From Alteromonas confluentis (lineage in GTDB: Bacteria; Pseudomonadota; Gammaproteobacteria; Enterobacterales; Alteromonadaceae): a stretch of 64,000 nucleotides of DNA. Position numbers and translations under genes: made by a program. Shown in pieces: positions 53,453-62,911 of this stretch. The notes beneath the pieces are model-generated. The model worked only from the letters and a program-made list of their open reading frames with translations, was not told where the DNA came from and did not search any database. Numbering within the stretch: the first letter of the stretch is position 1; the number at the start of each line of letters is the position of its first letter. The stretch is taken from the NCBI RefSeq assembly GCF_001757105.1, contig NZ_MDHN01000010.1:1-64000 (forward strand), in the 5' to 3' direction.

Positions 53453-56047
53453 CTAGTTTGCCACCACCGATGTATCCGTGATTGGGATAACTGTCGCATC
53501 GCTAGACAAGAATCCCGCTACTTCTCGCTGCATCTCAGTTGTCGCTGCGGCACTGGCTTCAGGACTCAAGCTTGATGCATGCGCACCTTGATTGAATAAC
53601 ACCAGTCCACTTACCGGATCGCCCGTCGCCGTTACACTGATTTGCTCCAGGCCAGCGATAGCAGCAAAAGGAGCCTGACCCGCCAGAGGCAGCGAAGTCG
53701 TTACCGGAATCACCTGATCAGGTAAGTTTTCACCACCATCACCGACCACGGTCATCATGTGCACTGGTGTGGTTGCCGTCATGGTTTGCGCATAGTTGTT
53801 CGGATCACCCGCATCCAGCACGGTTTGTGCAGCAAAAGCAAACTGCGACAGCACGGCTTGTACTTCCGCGGCCTGGGCCTCTGTCACATTCTCTTCAAAC
53901 ACGGCGACGGCGGCTACGAGTTGCTCCTGCGTCACATCGACTGTGCCATAAAGTTGTACCAGCAAGCCCTGGAAGTCTTCAGACGCTTCGGACAGAAGCA
54001 GCCCTTTGATCAGCGGACCAAAACGTGGCGAGTCAATTAAAAATTGCGCAACACCACCACCCGGTGATTCCAGAGAAGCAGCTTGCACTGCATACATGCT
54101 GTCGAGTGCCGCTAAATCACCACCCATGGTTGAATTGGTTACCGCTGCAAAGTCAGCGCCTGTCATTGCGCCTAACGATACACCCATGAAGTACACACGA
54201 CTAAGATCAAACTGTGCCGCACTCATGGTGGTCATATCATTAACCGCATTTAAGCCTAATCGCAGACCCAGTAAGTCAGACACACTCTGACGCACATTGT
54301 CACGGGCCGTTGGCAGCGACAGCAGGTTCATATAATGGGTTGCACTTACCGTGGTTGCATTGATTTCATCCGTACCGTCACCGTTTAAATCAAAACCACG
54401 ACTGCCGTGCAGGGGGTGATCAATGGCAACGGTGGCAATACCAGCCAGTGACAACGCACCCGTAATCGCCAACATATCTTCTTTCTTACTGGTAATGCCG
54501 TGCATCAGAATGGCTACCGGCCAACCCGCTTCAGGTTGACTGATTGGGAAGCCTAAGCCAGCTGCCACAGTGGGTTCTGGTACGGTTACCTGCACATCTA
54601 ACGCTTGAACAACATTTGTCTGTGGCACAGGGTTAAACTTCGTGATGTTCCGGGCCGAATCCAGCATTTCGCCATTTACACGAAGGTCGGCTAATCCGAT
54701 TTGTTCGCACAAGGTATAATTGGGCCCCGGTGTCGCGGCCGCTAACGCTTCATCCGGTGCGCCAGCAAGCACGATGCCGCTATCACAGGCTGCTTGCCAG
54801 AATCCCGTGGTGGGTGCTAATGGATCTTCCGCAGAAGGCAACGCCAGGTAATAAGGTAATGAAACACTGCCCTGATAATGAGATGCAGCACAGAATGGCC
54901 CCGCCTGGGCCAAAATGCCTGTCGAGACACCCACGGCGAAATCATTGAGTGCTCCCCATGTACCCGCCATCGCACCAGACGAGGTGCCAAGTAAGCCAGA
55001 ACAGGTTTGTAGACTGTCAAACCCGCCCGCCGCCAGTGTGGCTTCAATGGTAGGGATAAAAGCAGCGAACGCTTCAGGTAACGCCGCAATACCCTGTTGA
55101 ACCGCACCCGCTAACGTTGCATCGTCAACCAGGTTTAGCGCTTCCATTGCATTGGTCGCGCCCTCGGGATCAGTAATCGTGATTACCGGTAATGCTTGCG
55201 CTGCGGTAGGGTCTCCCGCTGCTGCACGGCCAGCAAATTCCGCCACCATGACACGCTTCACCGAGTTCAAGGCAATGTCTGTACTTTGGGTGGTAAAGGC
55301 CGAAACATAGCTGATATCTTCACGGGCGTAGCCCATATCAATGATGGGATCGACCAAGGAATTAACCAATGTTTGTAACTGTAACTGCGCCGATGAACTC
55401 AGTGGCAGTGTATTAATATCCTGTCTCACTAACTCCCAGGATGTTGAACCCATCACACCATTACCACTGCTGTCTTTTAAGTCGGTTGTCATAACCAGCA
55501 TGTAACCATGTGCAGGTTTCAGAGGTTGCAGCGGTACCACAGAAATCGTGTCGCTATCGACCAGTGACAAAACATAGTCCACACCATACTGAAGCTGATC
55601 ACCCACTTTACAACCCGACGATGGAATGGCCAGGCTGGCACAATCAGGATCGCTTTGATCCAAACCTAACGTCGCTTCAAACAACATTATTCCATCAGCC
55701 AATGTCGAAGCATCGAGAGAAACCCCACTCGGCGTCGTCACCTCAATAACAAACGGATGTTGTGTTGACCAGCCATCCAACACATTCAAGGCGTTTTGTG
55801 GATCGGAAAAATCAGAAGGGTCTGCAACAGGAATATTGAGCGTGTAATCAAAAAAACCGTCATCACCGGGCAGCATGAGTAAATCGTTTGGAATGTTGAG
55901 ATCGCCCGCTGCCGGGTCAAAAACAATGCGAGAAAAAGGCGTCTGGACCGGCGTATCAGCCTGAATGTCCTCGAGTGTGTCTGAGCCACCACAACCCGTT
56001 AGACCCAGTGCCAGGGCCACACTGGTACTAATAAAGAGTTTTCTCAT
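53453..56047 (-). CDS. VolA/Pla-1-family lipase, surface lipoprotein
   Basis: 864 residues. Lipoprotein signal with Cys19 (ALGLTGCGGSD). Family strings: SRIVFDPAAGDLNIPNDLLM near 40, PLKPAHGYMLVMTTDLKDSSG near 175, ILMHGITSKKEDMLAITGAL near 512, DHPLHGSRGF near 543. The nucleophile is in YFMGVSLGAMTG (Ser about 624), with a late His in QGAHASSL (about 828). The Vibrio member VolA is an outer-membrane lysophospholipase; this protein is probably an envelope lipase. Single transcript, terminator shared. Confidence 0.88.
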   Translation of the reverse strand: MRKLFISTSVALALGLTGCGGSDTLEDIQADTPVQTPFSRIVFDPAAGDLNIPNDLLMLPGDDGFFDYTLNIPVADPSDFSDPQNALNVLDGWSTQHPFVIEVTTPSGVSLDASTLADGIMLFEATLGLDQSDPDCASLAIPSSGCKVGDQLQYGVDYVLSLVDSDTISVVPLQPLKPAHGYMLVMTTDLKDSSGNGVMGSTSWELVRQDINTLPLSSSAQLQLQTLVNSLVDPIIDMGYAREDISYVSAFTTQSTDIALNSVKRVMVAEFAGRAAAGDPTAAQALPVITITDPEGATNAMEALNLVDDATLAGAVQQGIAALPEAFAAFIPTIEATLAAGGFDSLQTCSGLLGTSSGAMAGTWGALNDFAVGVSTGILAQAGPFCAASHYQGSVSLPYYLALPSAEDPLAPTTGFWQAACDSGIVLAGAPDEALAAATPGPNYTLCEQIGLADLRVNGEMLDSARNITKFNPVPQTNVVQALDVQVTVPEPTVAAGLGFPISQPEAGWPVAILMHGITSKKEDMLAITGALSLAGIATVAIDHPLHGSRGFDLNGDGTDEINATTVSATHYMNLLSLPTARDNVRQSVSDLLGLRLGLNAVNDMTTMSAAQFDLSRVYFMGVSLGAMTGADFAAVTNSTMGGDLAALDSMYAVQAASLESPGGGVAQFLIDSPRFGPLIKGLLLSEASEDFQGLLVQLYGTVDVTQEQLVAAVAVFEENVTEAQAAEVQAVLSQFAFAAQTVLDAGDPNNYAQTMTATTPVHMMTVVGDGGENLPDQVIPVTTSLPLAGQAPFAAIAGLEQISVTATGDPVSGLVLFNQGAHASSLSPEASAAATTEMQREVAGFLSSDATVIPITDTSVVAN

Positions 56048-56360
56048 TTTTTCTCCCTTAATAGGCTTTGTTGTTATTGTGCTTCATGGATAAAGTCATG
56101 CACGAGTCACTGCTTGATAGAATTATATCGTTGTAAAACAACCAATGTTCAAACAAGTATGACCAGTTGAGTATGGCTTAATATTATGAGCATTACCCAA
56201 ATTTTGCAAAGGTTTGTTAAAAATTAGTAAATTAAATTTAATAACCTGAATTCTTCAGGGAAATTTCATGACTAATGGTTTACAAGTGCATGACGCTGAG
56301 TATTATCAGGTCACTCAAGGCGCTGCGCCCTCAGTAGTGTCGAATTCAAGGTTAGAATCT

Positions 56361-57107
56361 ATGCCCACTAAATACCAGGCAGCTGAAGAATTACTCGAAA
56401 ATAAAATTATCCTGATCACTGGCGCAGGAGATGGTATTGGCGCTGAAGCAGCCAGAACTTTCGCCCGTTTTGGTGCCACCTGCATTTTATTAGGTAAAAC
56501 GGTATCCAAGCTGGAAAAAGTCTATGATGACATCGTTGAGGCCGGAGGCCAGCAGCCAGCCATCATTCCGCTGGATTTAAAAGGGGCGACAGCGAAAAAC
56601 TACCAAGATATGGCGCAAACCATCATTGATCAGTTTGGAAAGCTTGATGGAGTTTTACACAATGCCTCTATGCTTGGTCACTTAAGTGCTTTCTCAGACA
56701 TTCCAGAAACGGAGTGGATGGATGTGATGCAGATAAACGTAAACAGTGCGGCACTGATGACGCAAGCGTTGATCCCTGCGCTTAGAAAAGCGCAGCATGC
56801 TTCAGTGGTATTTACCAGTTCGGGTGTGGGCAAAAAAGGCCGTGCATTTTGGGGCACGTACGCCGTATCTAAGTTCGCGACAGAAGGTATGATGCAGGTA
56901 TTGGCTTCAGAGTTTGAAAACAGGGGGTTACGTTTTAACTGTATCAACCCTGGTGCCACCCGCACCAAAATGCGCGCCAGTGCCTATCCTGCGGAAGATC
57001 CAATGACGCTGAAAACCCCTGCCGACCTGATGCCGGTTTATCTTTACCTGATGGGTGATGACAGTTTGAACGTGAATGGTCAGTCAATTGACTGTCAGCC
57101 GAAGTAA
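56361..57107 (+). CDS. yciK: YciK-type short-chain dehydrogenase
   Basis: 248 residues from ATG 56361 (MPTKYQAAEELLENKIILITG), the start supported by family length; an upstream ATG 56268 has a better AGGGA site and would add 31 residues. NAD-binding TGAGDGIGAEAARTFARFGA, catalytic region FTSSGVGKKGRAFWGTYAVSK with Y-x3-K, and NCINPGATRTKMRASAYPAEDPMTLKTPADLMP in its last third (residues about 190-222) match E. coli YciK. Substrate unknown. The upstream region is AT-rich. Followed by a terminator at 57141. Confidence 0.9.
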   Translation: MPTKYQAAEELLENKIILITGAGDGIGAEAARTFARFGATCILLGKTVSKLEKVYDDIVEAGGQQPAIIPLDLKGATAKNYQDMAQTIIDQFGKLDGVLHNASMLGHLSAFSDIPETEWMDVMQINVNSAALMTQALIPALRKAQHASVVFTSSGVGKKGRAFWGTYAVSKFATEGMMQVLASEFENRGLRFNCINPGATRTKMRASAYPAEDPMTLKTPADLMPVYLYLMGDDSLNVNGQSIDCQPK

Positions 57108-57140
57108 CGAGAACAGAAACAGTACGTTATTAACATGAAT

Positions 57141-57165
57141 CGGGGAGCTTAACGCTCCCCGTTTT
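57141..57165 (+). terminator. Terminator of yciK
   Basis: CGGGGAGC and GCTCCCCG pair around a 5-base loop and are followed by TTTTATT. Confidence 0.85.
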
Positions 57166-57175
57166 ATTGGGTGAT

Positions 57176-58090
57176 TCAGATGACAGATTTATCACAGTTC
57201 TGGTGTAGTTTCATCATCGCCTCGGCAAACGCTTCGCCTAGATGAACATAACCTTCTGATGTATAGTGCCAGCCGTCTGCTACATGCTTTTCATTATCGA
57301 GCGTGGTGACAAACGCAGCACATACGTCATTATCAACAAAAGACTTCTGCGCTTTCTGAACAATCCTGTGATAATCCATGCGCTTGCCGTCAGTTTCATC
57401 CATACCAGAGTCCGTGATTTTGCCAATGACTACCGGCAAATCATCATCCCGCAATGCAGCGCGGATCAGTGTCATCAACTGTTTTAGGTTTGCTTCATAA
57501 GCTTCTGCCACTTCTTTACTTTCCGCTGCATCAGACTCTCCCTGCATCCACACGATGCCAGCAGGCACTAGCGTATCCAGCTCACCATCTAAATCGATAT
57601 CAGTCGGCTCAAAAGCATGCCGTAAGGCGGTCAGAAAATGATCGTATTGATTAACCCCAGTTTTCTCTTTGTAAAAAGGAAACCAGCTGCCGTGACCCAC
57701 ACCCTCGGCAATGCCAGAACCACCTTTAGCATACTTGATAATGGCTACAGGTTGATTGCCGTTTACAGAATAGAGTTGATGGCCAAATGAGACTTCTGGA
57801 CCAAACGTATCACTGTAGAGACTTACCCGGCCATTGGATTTAAATCCGGTGCCCGTACCTGGCTGCAACGGCGCCCACACGCCTTTTCCGCCGCTGGTAT
57901 CATCATCTGACACTGCATTGCCAGTGAATAAAAACACATGCTCTGCAGGCTTGCTATGTAATGGCTCAAGATCTTTGCTCTTGCCATAGCCCTCCATGTT
58001 TGATTGACCGCCTAAAAAGTACACCGGAAAGGTTGCTGATACCGCTGAAAAAGATAAAAGTGTGGTGATGGCCAGAATTCCGCGTTTCAT
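57176..58090 (-). CDS. SGNH-type carbohydrate esterase (sialate O-acetylesterase-like), secreted
   Basis: 304 residues from ATG 58090, preceded by AGGGAA. Signal peptide MKRGILAITTLLSFSAVSA. SGNH block I is FLGGQSNMEGYG (Ser in GQSNMEG, near 30), a middle GIVWMQGESDA block, and D-x2-H in DGWHYTSEGYVHLGEAF near the end. This is the DUF303/CE6-like layout, for deacetylating sialic acids or plant/algal polysaccharides. Isolated from other sugar genes. Confidence 0.87.
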   Translation of the reverse strand: MKRGILAITTLLSFSAVSATFPVYFLGGQSNMEGYGKSKDLEPLHSKPAEHVFLFTGNAVSDDDTSGGKGVWAPLQPGTGTGFKSNGRVSLYSDTFGPEVSFGHQLYSVNGNQPVAIIKYAKGGSGIAEGVGHGSWFPFYKEKTGVNQYDHFLTALRHAFEPTDIDLDGELDTLVPAGIVWMQGESDAAESKEVAEAYEANLKQLMTLIRAALRDDDLPVVIGKITDSGMDETDGKRMDYHRIVQKAQKSFVDNDVCAAFVTTLDNEKHVADGWHYTSEGYVHLGEAFAEAMMKLHQNCDKSVI

Positions 58091-58165
58091 GATGTTCCCT
58101 GTTATCAACGTTTTTTACCAGATTACGCAACCCTGCAGCCGGCATCAATCAGAAATACGCATAAA

Positions 58166-58188
58166 AAACCGCAGCGATGCTGCGGTTT
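58166..58188 (-). terminator. Terminator of glnS
   Basis: AAACCGCAGC and GCTGCGGTTT pair around GAT; on the minus strand the stem is followed by a TTTTTTAT run. Confidence 0.85.
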
Positions 58189-58224
58189 AAAATCAGAAAC
58201 TAATGGTCAGTTTATGATCAGTAA

Positions 58225-59889
58225 TTAATCAGCAATTTTCGCCCAGGAGTCACGTAAACCCACTGTTTGATTAAATACTTTTACGCTGTCGCTACTGTCT
58301 TTGTCTAAACAGAAGTAACCGGTGCGCTCAAACTGCCAGCCACCAGCGGCAGGATTCTCGCTCAAACCTGGTTCTACAAAGCCAGACTTAACCACTAACG
58401 ATTCTGGATTAATGGCGTCGACAAAGTTCTCTTCAGCAGCAGGATTAGGCACATTAAACAAACGGTCATACAAACGGAATTCCGCTTTATCTGCCGCTTT
58501 GGCATCAACCCAGTGAATAACGCCTTTCACTTTTCGGCCATCGGCCGGATCTTTACCCAAGGTTTCGGCATCGTATGTACAGAAAATGGTAGTGATGTTT
58601 CCTTCCGCGTCTTTTTCAACACGCTCAGCTTTCACTACATAGGCATTACGTAATCGCACTTCTTTGCCAAGTACCAAACGCTTGAATTTCTTGTTCGCTT
58701 CCTCGCGGAAATCTTCCGCTTCGATCCACACTTCACCACTAAACGGAATAGTACGGTTACCCATACTTTCGTCATTCGGATGATTCGGCGCTTTGAGCTG
58801 TTCACTTTCACCGGCAGGATAGTTCTCAATCACCAGCTTAACCGGCTCCAATACCGCCATTGCACGTGGTGCGTTCACGTTTAAATCATCGCGGATACAG
58901 GCTTCAAGCATGCCCATTTCCACCATGTTATCCATTTTGGTTACACCAATGCGTTTACAGAACTCGCGCACCGATGCCGGCGTGTAGCCACGACGACGTA
59001 AACCAGCGATAGTGGGCATACGCGGGTCGTCCCAACCATTGACATGATTTTCTTCGACCAATTGAATAAGACGACGTTTGCTCAACACCGTATATTCAAG
59101 ATTCAAACGTGAAAATTCGTACTGTTTAGGCGTACATTCTATGGAGATGTTTTCAATGACCCAATCGTAAAGACGACGGTTATCCTGGAACTCCAGAGTA
59201 CACAGTGAATGTGTGATCCCTTCGATGGCATCTGAAATACAGTGCGTAAAGTCATACATTGGGTACACGCACCATTTATCACCCGTTTGATGGTGATGGG
59301 CAAACTTCACACGGTAGATGACCGGATCGCGCATGCACATGAACGGTGATGTCATGTCAATTTTTGCGCGCAACGAGCACTGACCTTCGGCGTATTCACC
59401 CGCCGTCATTTTTTCAAATTCGGCGCGGTTTGTTGCTGCGTCGGTGTCGCGATATGGGCTATTTTTGCCTGGCTCGGTTAATGTACCGCGCAATTCCCGC
59501 ATGGTTTCCTGAGAAGAGAAATCAACATACGCTAAACCTTTATCGATGAGTTCGAGGGCGTAGCCGTGCAGACGCTCGAAATAATCTGATGAATAGCAAG
59601 CCTCACCATTCCAGTCAAAGCCCAACCAATGAACGTCTTCTTTAATAGAATTAACGTATTCAATATCTTCTTTTGCCGGATTCGTATCGTCGAAACGCAG
59701 GTTGCATGACCCTTGATAGTCGCGCGCGATACCAAAATTCAAGCAAATGGACTTCGCATGACCTATGTGCAGAAAGCCGTTAGGCTCCGGTGGAAAGCGT
59801 GTTTTGATAGAATCATGTACACCCGCCGCAAGATCTTTATCAATGATCTGCCGGATAAAGTTGCTCGGATGATGTTCCGTTTCCGCCAT
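58225..59889 (-). CDS. glnS: Glutamine--tRNA ligase
   Basis: 554 residues from ATG 59889 ([11 protein letters not shown]), with AGGGG upstream; an upstream ATG at 59925 adds 12 residues. HIGH motif in [20 protein letters not shown] (near 34), KMSKS-type [12 protein letters not shown] (near 260), [17 protein letters not shown] [14 protein letters not shown]. Class I synthetase loading glutamine on its tRNA. Length and motifs match E. coli GlnS. Terminator at 58166. Confidence 0.96.
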   Translation of the reverse strand: MAETEHHPSNFIRQIIDKDLAAGVHDSIKTRFPPEPNGFLHIGHAKSICLNFGIARDYQGSCNLRFDDTNPAKEDIEYVNSIKEDVHWLGFDWNGEACYSSDYFERLHGYALELIDKGLAYVDFSSQETMRELRGTLTEPGKNSPYRDTDAATNRAEFEKMTAGEYAEGQCSLRAKIDMTSPFMCMRDPVIYRVKFAHHHQTGDKWCVYPMYDFTHCISDAIEGITHSLCTLEFQDNRRLYDWVIENISIECTPKQYEFSRLNLEYTVLSKRRLIQLVEENHVNGWDDPRMPTIAGLRRRGYTPASVREFCKRIGVTKMDNMVEMGMLEACIRDDLNVNAPRAMAVLEPVKLVIENYPAGESEQLKAPNHPNDESMGNRTIPFSGEVWIEAEDFREEANKKFKRLVLGKEVRLRNAYVVKAERVEKDAEGNITTIFCTYDAETLGKDPADGRKVKGVIHWVDAKAADKAEFRLYDRLFNVPNPAAEENFVDAINPESLVVKSGFVEPGLSENPAAGGWQFERTGYFCLDKDSSDSVKVFNQTVGLRDSWAKIAD

Positions 59890-60097
59890 TCGCCGTTTCC
59901 CCTTTATTGAAAAGTGTTTTTGCAAGTTATGTAATTGAGTATAACCCGTTGCCAGACAGGGCTCTATGATTAATTAAACTTGTCGTAAACAAGCGGCTAA
60001 AATACCATCGAATACAGGATAAGGGGCGATTAACTCAAGCGATTCCTTACAACATCTGTGGTAGAATGCGACTTTCGTCACTTTACGTTTTCCAGGC

Positions 60098-61138
60098 ATG
60101 AAAGAAAAAGCCACGTCTTTTGATATTGCACATATGGCCGGTGTTTCGCAATCAACCGTGTCCAGAGCGCTGAGTAATAGCCCGCTGGTAAATAAAGAAA
60201 CCCGCGAGCGCGTTCAGCGTATCGCCAAGCAACTCAATTACAAAGTGGATAAAAACGCCAGCAACTTGCGAAAGCAGAAAAGCAATACCATTGCTTTATT
60301 GTTGTTTGAAGATCCCACCACCGACGATTCTTTGATCAACCCCTTTTTTCTAAATATGTTAGGTAGTATTACCCGCGCCAGTGCGGCAGCGGGTTATGAC
60401 TTATTGGTGTCGTTCCAGAATCTGGATGACGACTGGCACGCCGAATTTGAAGATTCCAAAAAAGCGGATGGCATCATTCTACTCGGATACGGCGACTACA
60501 CGGCATATCGCGATAAACTGGCCCAGCTCGAAGAGCAAGGCACGCACTTTGTCCGATGGGGAGCCAAAGACAACGACCATCCCGGTATCAGCATCGGCTG
60601 TGATAATTATCAAGGCGGTTACGATCTCACCCGACACCTTATTCAACTAGGTAAAAAGACCTGCGCGTTTATCGGTGACGCTGGCGGCCACGCCCCCGAA
60701 TTTTTAGCCCGCTATCAAGGATATCGCCAGGCATTGGTCGACCACGGAATTGCTGTAGATACATTTCTACGACTCGACGCCAACTCCACCGACGAAGCAG
60801 GCTATAACGCTACGCAGACCTTGTTAAACACAAGCAGTCCGCTGCCCGAAGCCATTGTGTGCGCCTCTGATCTCATCGCCACCGGCGTGTTACAAGCCTT
60901 GAAAGAAAACGGCTATCGGGTACCGGAAGATGTGGTGGTAACCGGGTATGACAATATTTCAATTTCCGCCTTTACCACGCCAGCACTGACCACCGTGCAA
61001 CAAGATACCCGGCTTGCTGGCGAGTTATTGGTATCCAGTTTACTTAAAGCCATCAATAAACAAGCCGTTGAAGATTACCTGATGCCTGGTGAACTCATTA
61101 TTCGCGAATCCTGCGGCGCTTCGCAGCATCAAGCGTAA
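60098..61138 (+). CDS. LacI-family transcriptional regulator
   Basis: 346 residues. N-terminal helix-turn-helix FDIAHMAGVSQSTVSRALSN (residues 9-28) and hinge, then a periplasmic-binding-like sugar domain (IALLLFEDPTTDDSLINPFF near 66, RYQGYRQALVDHG near 200, VVVTGYDNISISAFTTPALT near 281). It lies beside, and is convergent with, the GH13 and MFS genes. Likely a repressor of the maltodextrin locus. The operator was not identified. Terminator at 61161. Confidence 0.9.
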   Translation: MKEKATSFDIAHMAGVSQSTVSRALSNSPLVNKETRERVQRIAKQLNYKVDKNASNLRKQKSNTIALLLFEDPTTDDSLINPFFLNMLGSITRASAAAGYDLLVSFQNLDDDWHAEFEDSKKADGIILLGYGDYTAYRDKLAQLEEQGTHFVRWGAKDNDHPGISIGCDNYQGGYDLTRHLIQLGKKTCAFIGDAGGHAPEFLARYQGYRQALVDHGIAVDTFLRLDANSTDEAGYNATQTLLNTSSPLPEAIVCASDLIATGVLQALKENGYRVPEDVVVTGYDNISISAFTTPALTTVQQDTRLAGELLVSSLLKAINKQAVEDYLMPGELIIRESCGASQHQA

Positions 61139-61160
61139 TCTAGTCACGAGTCCCAAAACA

Positions 61161-61190
61161 AAAAGCAGTCAATGCTGACTGCTTTTTTCT
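61161..61190. terminator. Bidirectional terminator between LacI and GH13 genes
   Basis: AAAAGCAGTCA and TGACTGCTTTT pair around ATGC; T-runs on both strands. Confidence 0.85.
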
Positions 61191-61213
61191 TTGCATTGGT
61201 CATGAAGACTTAT

Positions 61214-62911
61214 TTACTGATTGTTCATTTGATCAAGCAAAGCGTCTAATAAAACCGGATTAGACACTTCACCGTTGCGTACCCAAACCTGTACCCCGTG
61301 AGCTGCTACAGTTGATGTAAGCGGATTGCCATCAACCGTAACCGATTGGTTACTTATTTGCTCTGTCCATTCGCCTTGTTGCATCACGCTTGTAATCGCA
61401 AAGTTTGCCGGGGCATCGCCCTTGTTGAGCAACACCAAGGCCGTTTGCGCTGCATCTTCATCTTGTACCACGCGATAAAATGCCGCTCGGTCGCCTTCCA
61501 GCTCAAGCATGTACTGCAACCCTCGCTGCAAAGCAGGCGTTTTCTGTCGTACGTGAGCGATGGGCACCAACGCTTTATAAATGTCATGGTCAGGTGCGCT
61601 ATCTACCTTGTCCTGACCATAATAATTACGGTTACCACTGTGCTCAGCGGTACCGCGCATGAAGCCGGTTTCAGAGCCCATATATACCACCGGAATGCCG
61701 CGGGACGTAAACAACCAGTTATGCGCATCGATGAACCCATGGTCGGTTGCATTCATTCTTGGCATATCGTGGTTATCGTAAAACGTGGTGAGATCGTAGG
61801 GGTTATGATACGGCCCATGGGTGAGATAAAGCGCGTCGCCTAACGCCTCAAAGCCCTTTGCTTCCGTTCCGAAAACCGACACCATCGCTTTTTGCATAGG
61901 GAAATCCAGCACACTGATATTGCCGTTCTTAGGCAACGTATGCTGAGCAATAAAGTTCGCATCATATTGGAAACTTTCACCAAACATATAGAAGCCCGGA
62001 TGTTGCTCACGAATGCGATCTGACATCACCCGCCAGAAGCTGTGCGGTACGTGTCGTATAGTATCAATTCTAAACGCGTCTGCGCCCTGCTCTATCCAGT
62101 ATAAATAAGAATTAATCAGATAATCCTGCACGTCCGCATTCGACTCATCCAGGTTCGACAGCTCCACTAAATCAGGAAAAGGATGAAAGAAAGCCTGCAG
62201 CGGATTGGAGGGGTCGAGTTCTGTAGGATGAAGGTTGCCATGGTCAGCCACCAGCTTGCCGCTAGCATCATAGATTTCACCAAAGCCAGGTTGATCCACC
62301 GGCATAGTAAAGCTGGGCGAACCGTGATTTGCCACAATGTCGAATACTGTTTTGAGTCCGGCATCATGCATGGCACTGGTGTAGTCTTTCACACTGAGGG
62401 AATCGCTGACCAAGTGCTCATCCGCTTTGTAAAAATTCGTCGCCCAATAACCGTGATAACCGGTTTTCCCACCGTCTTTAAACTGACCGCCATAGGTGAT
62501 TTGTTCACTACCGGTAAAAGCCTGGTTCGGGTTATCAACGACCGGGGTTAACCACACCGCAGTGAATCCCATTGCTTTAATGAAATCGATATTGTCGACC
62601 ACACCTTGTAAGTCTCCTCCCATGTAGCCCACGTTAGCGTATTGACCGTCCGGTCCATCGAGTCGCAGTTCCCAGGTAGGATGCTCGCCACCCTGGGTTT
62701 CATAATTGTTTGTTGGGTCACCGTCGACAAAACGGTCAGTCATAATGAAGTAAATAGCCTCTGCGCTAAACGGCTCATTGGTTCCCTGTAAAACTGGGGG
62801 ATTTGTTATAGCCTGCGCTGCCGCAGATTCTGTGGATGTGCTTTTACACGCTGATAAACCCGCTGCAGTGGCCAGCAGCATACATTGGGTAAGTTTTGAT
62901 AGTTTCATCAT
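61214..62911 (-). CDS. GH13 alpha-amylase-family lipoprotein
   Basis: 565 residues. Lipoprotein signal with lipobox LSAC (Cys22). GH13 regions: DIVANHGSP (near 191), nucleophile Asp283 in GADAFRIDTIRH, acid Glu312 in MFGESFQ, and Asp382 in FYDNHDMPRM. So a complete active site. The domain order and MGGDLQGVVDNIDFIKAMGF resemble cyclomaltodextrinase/alpha-amylase types. It acts at the cell envelope on maltodextrins or starch. Overlaps the MFS gene by 4 bases (ATGA type). Confidence 0.92.
   Translation of the reverse strand: MMKLSKLTQCMLLATAAGLSACKSTSTESAAAQAITNPPVLQGTNEPFSAEAIYFIMTDRFVDGDPTNNYETQGGEHPTWELRLDGPDGQYANVGYMGGDLQGVVDNIDFIKAMGFTAVWLTPVVDNPNQAFTGSEQITYGGQFKDGGKTGYHGYWATNFYKADEHLVSDSLSVKDYTSAMHDAGLKTVFDIVANHGSPSFTMPVDQPGFGEIYDASGKLVADHGNLHPTELDPSNPLQAFFHPFPDLVELSNLDESNADVQDYLINSYLYWIEQGADAFRIDTIRHVPHSFWRVMSDRIREQHPGFYMFGESFQYDANFIAQHTLPKNGNISVLDFPMQKAMVSVFGTEAKGFEALGDALYLTHGPYHNPYDLTTFYDNHDMPRMNATDHGFIDAHNWLFTSRGIPVVYMGSETGFMRGTAEHSGNRNYYGQDKVDSAPDHDIYKALVPIAHVRQKTPALQRGLQYMLELEGDRAAFYRVVQDEDAAQTALVLLNKGDAPANFAITSVMQQGEWTEQISNQSVTVDGNPLTSTVAAHGVQVWVRNGEVSNPVLLDALLDQMNNQ

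Noticed and set aside
61346..61843. Plus-strand 165-residue frame inside the GH13 gene
   Set aside because: Antisense to a complete glycoside hydrolase with all catalytic residues; no start signal.
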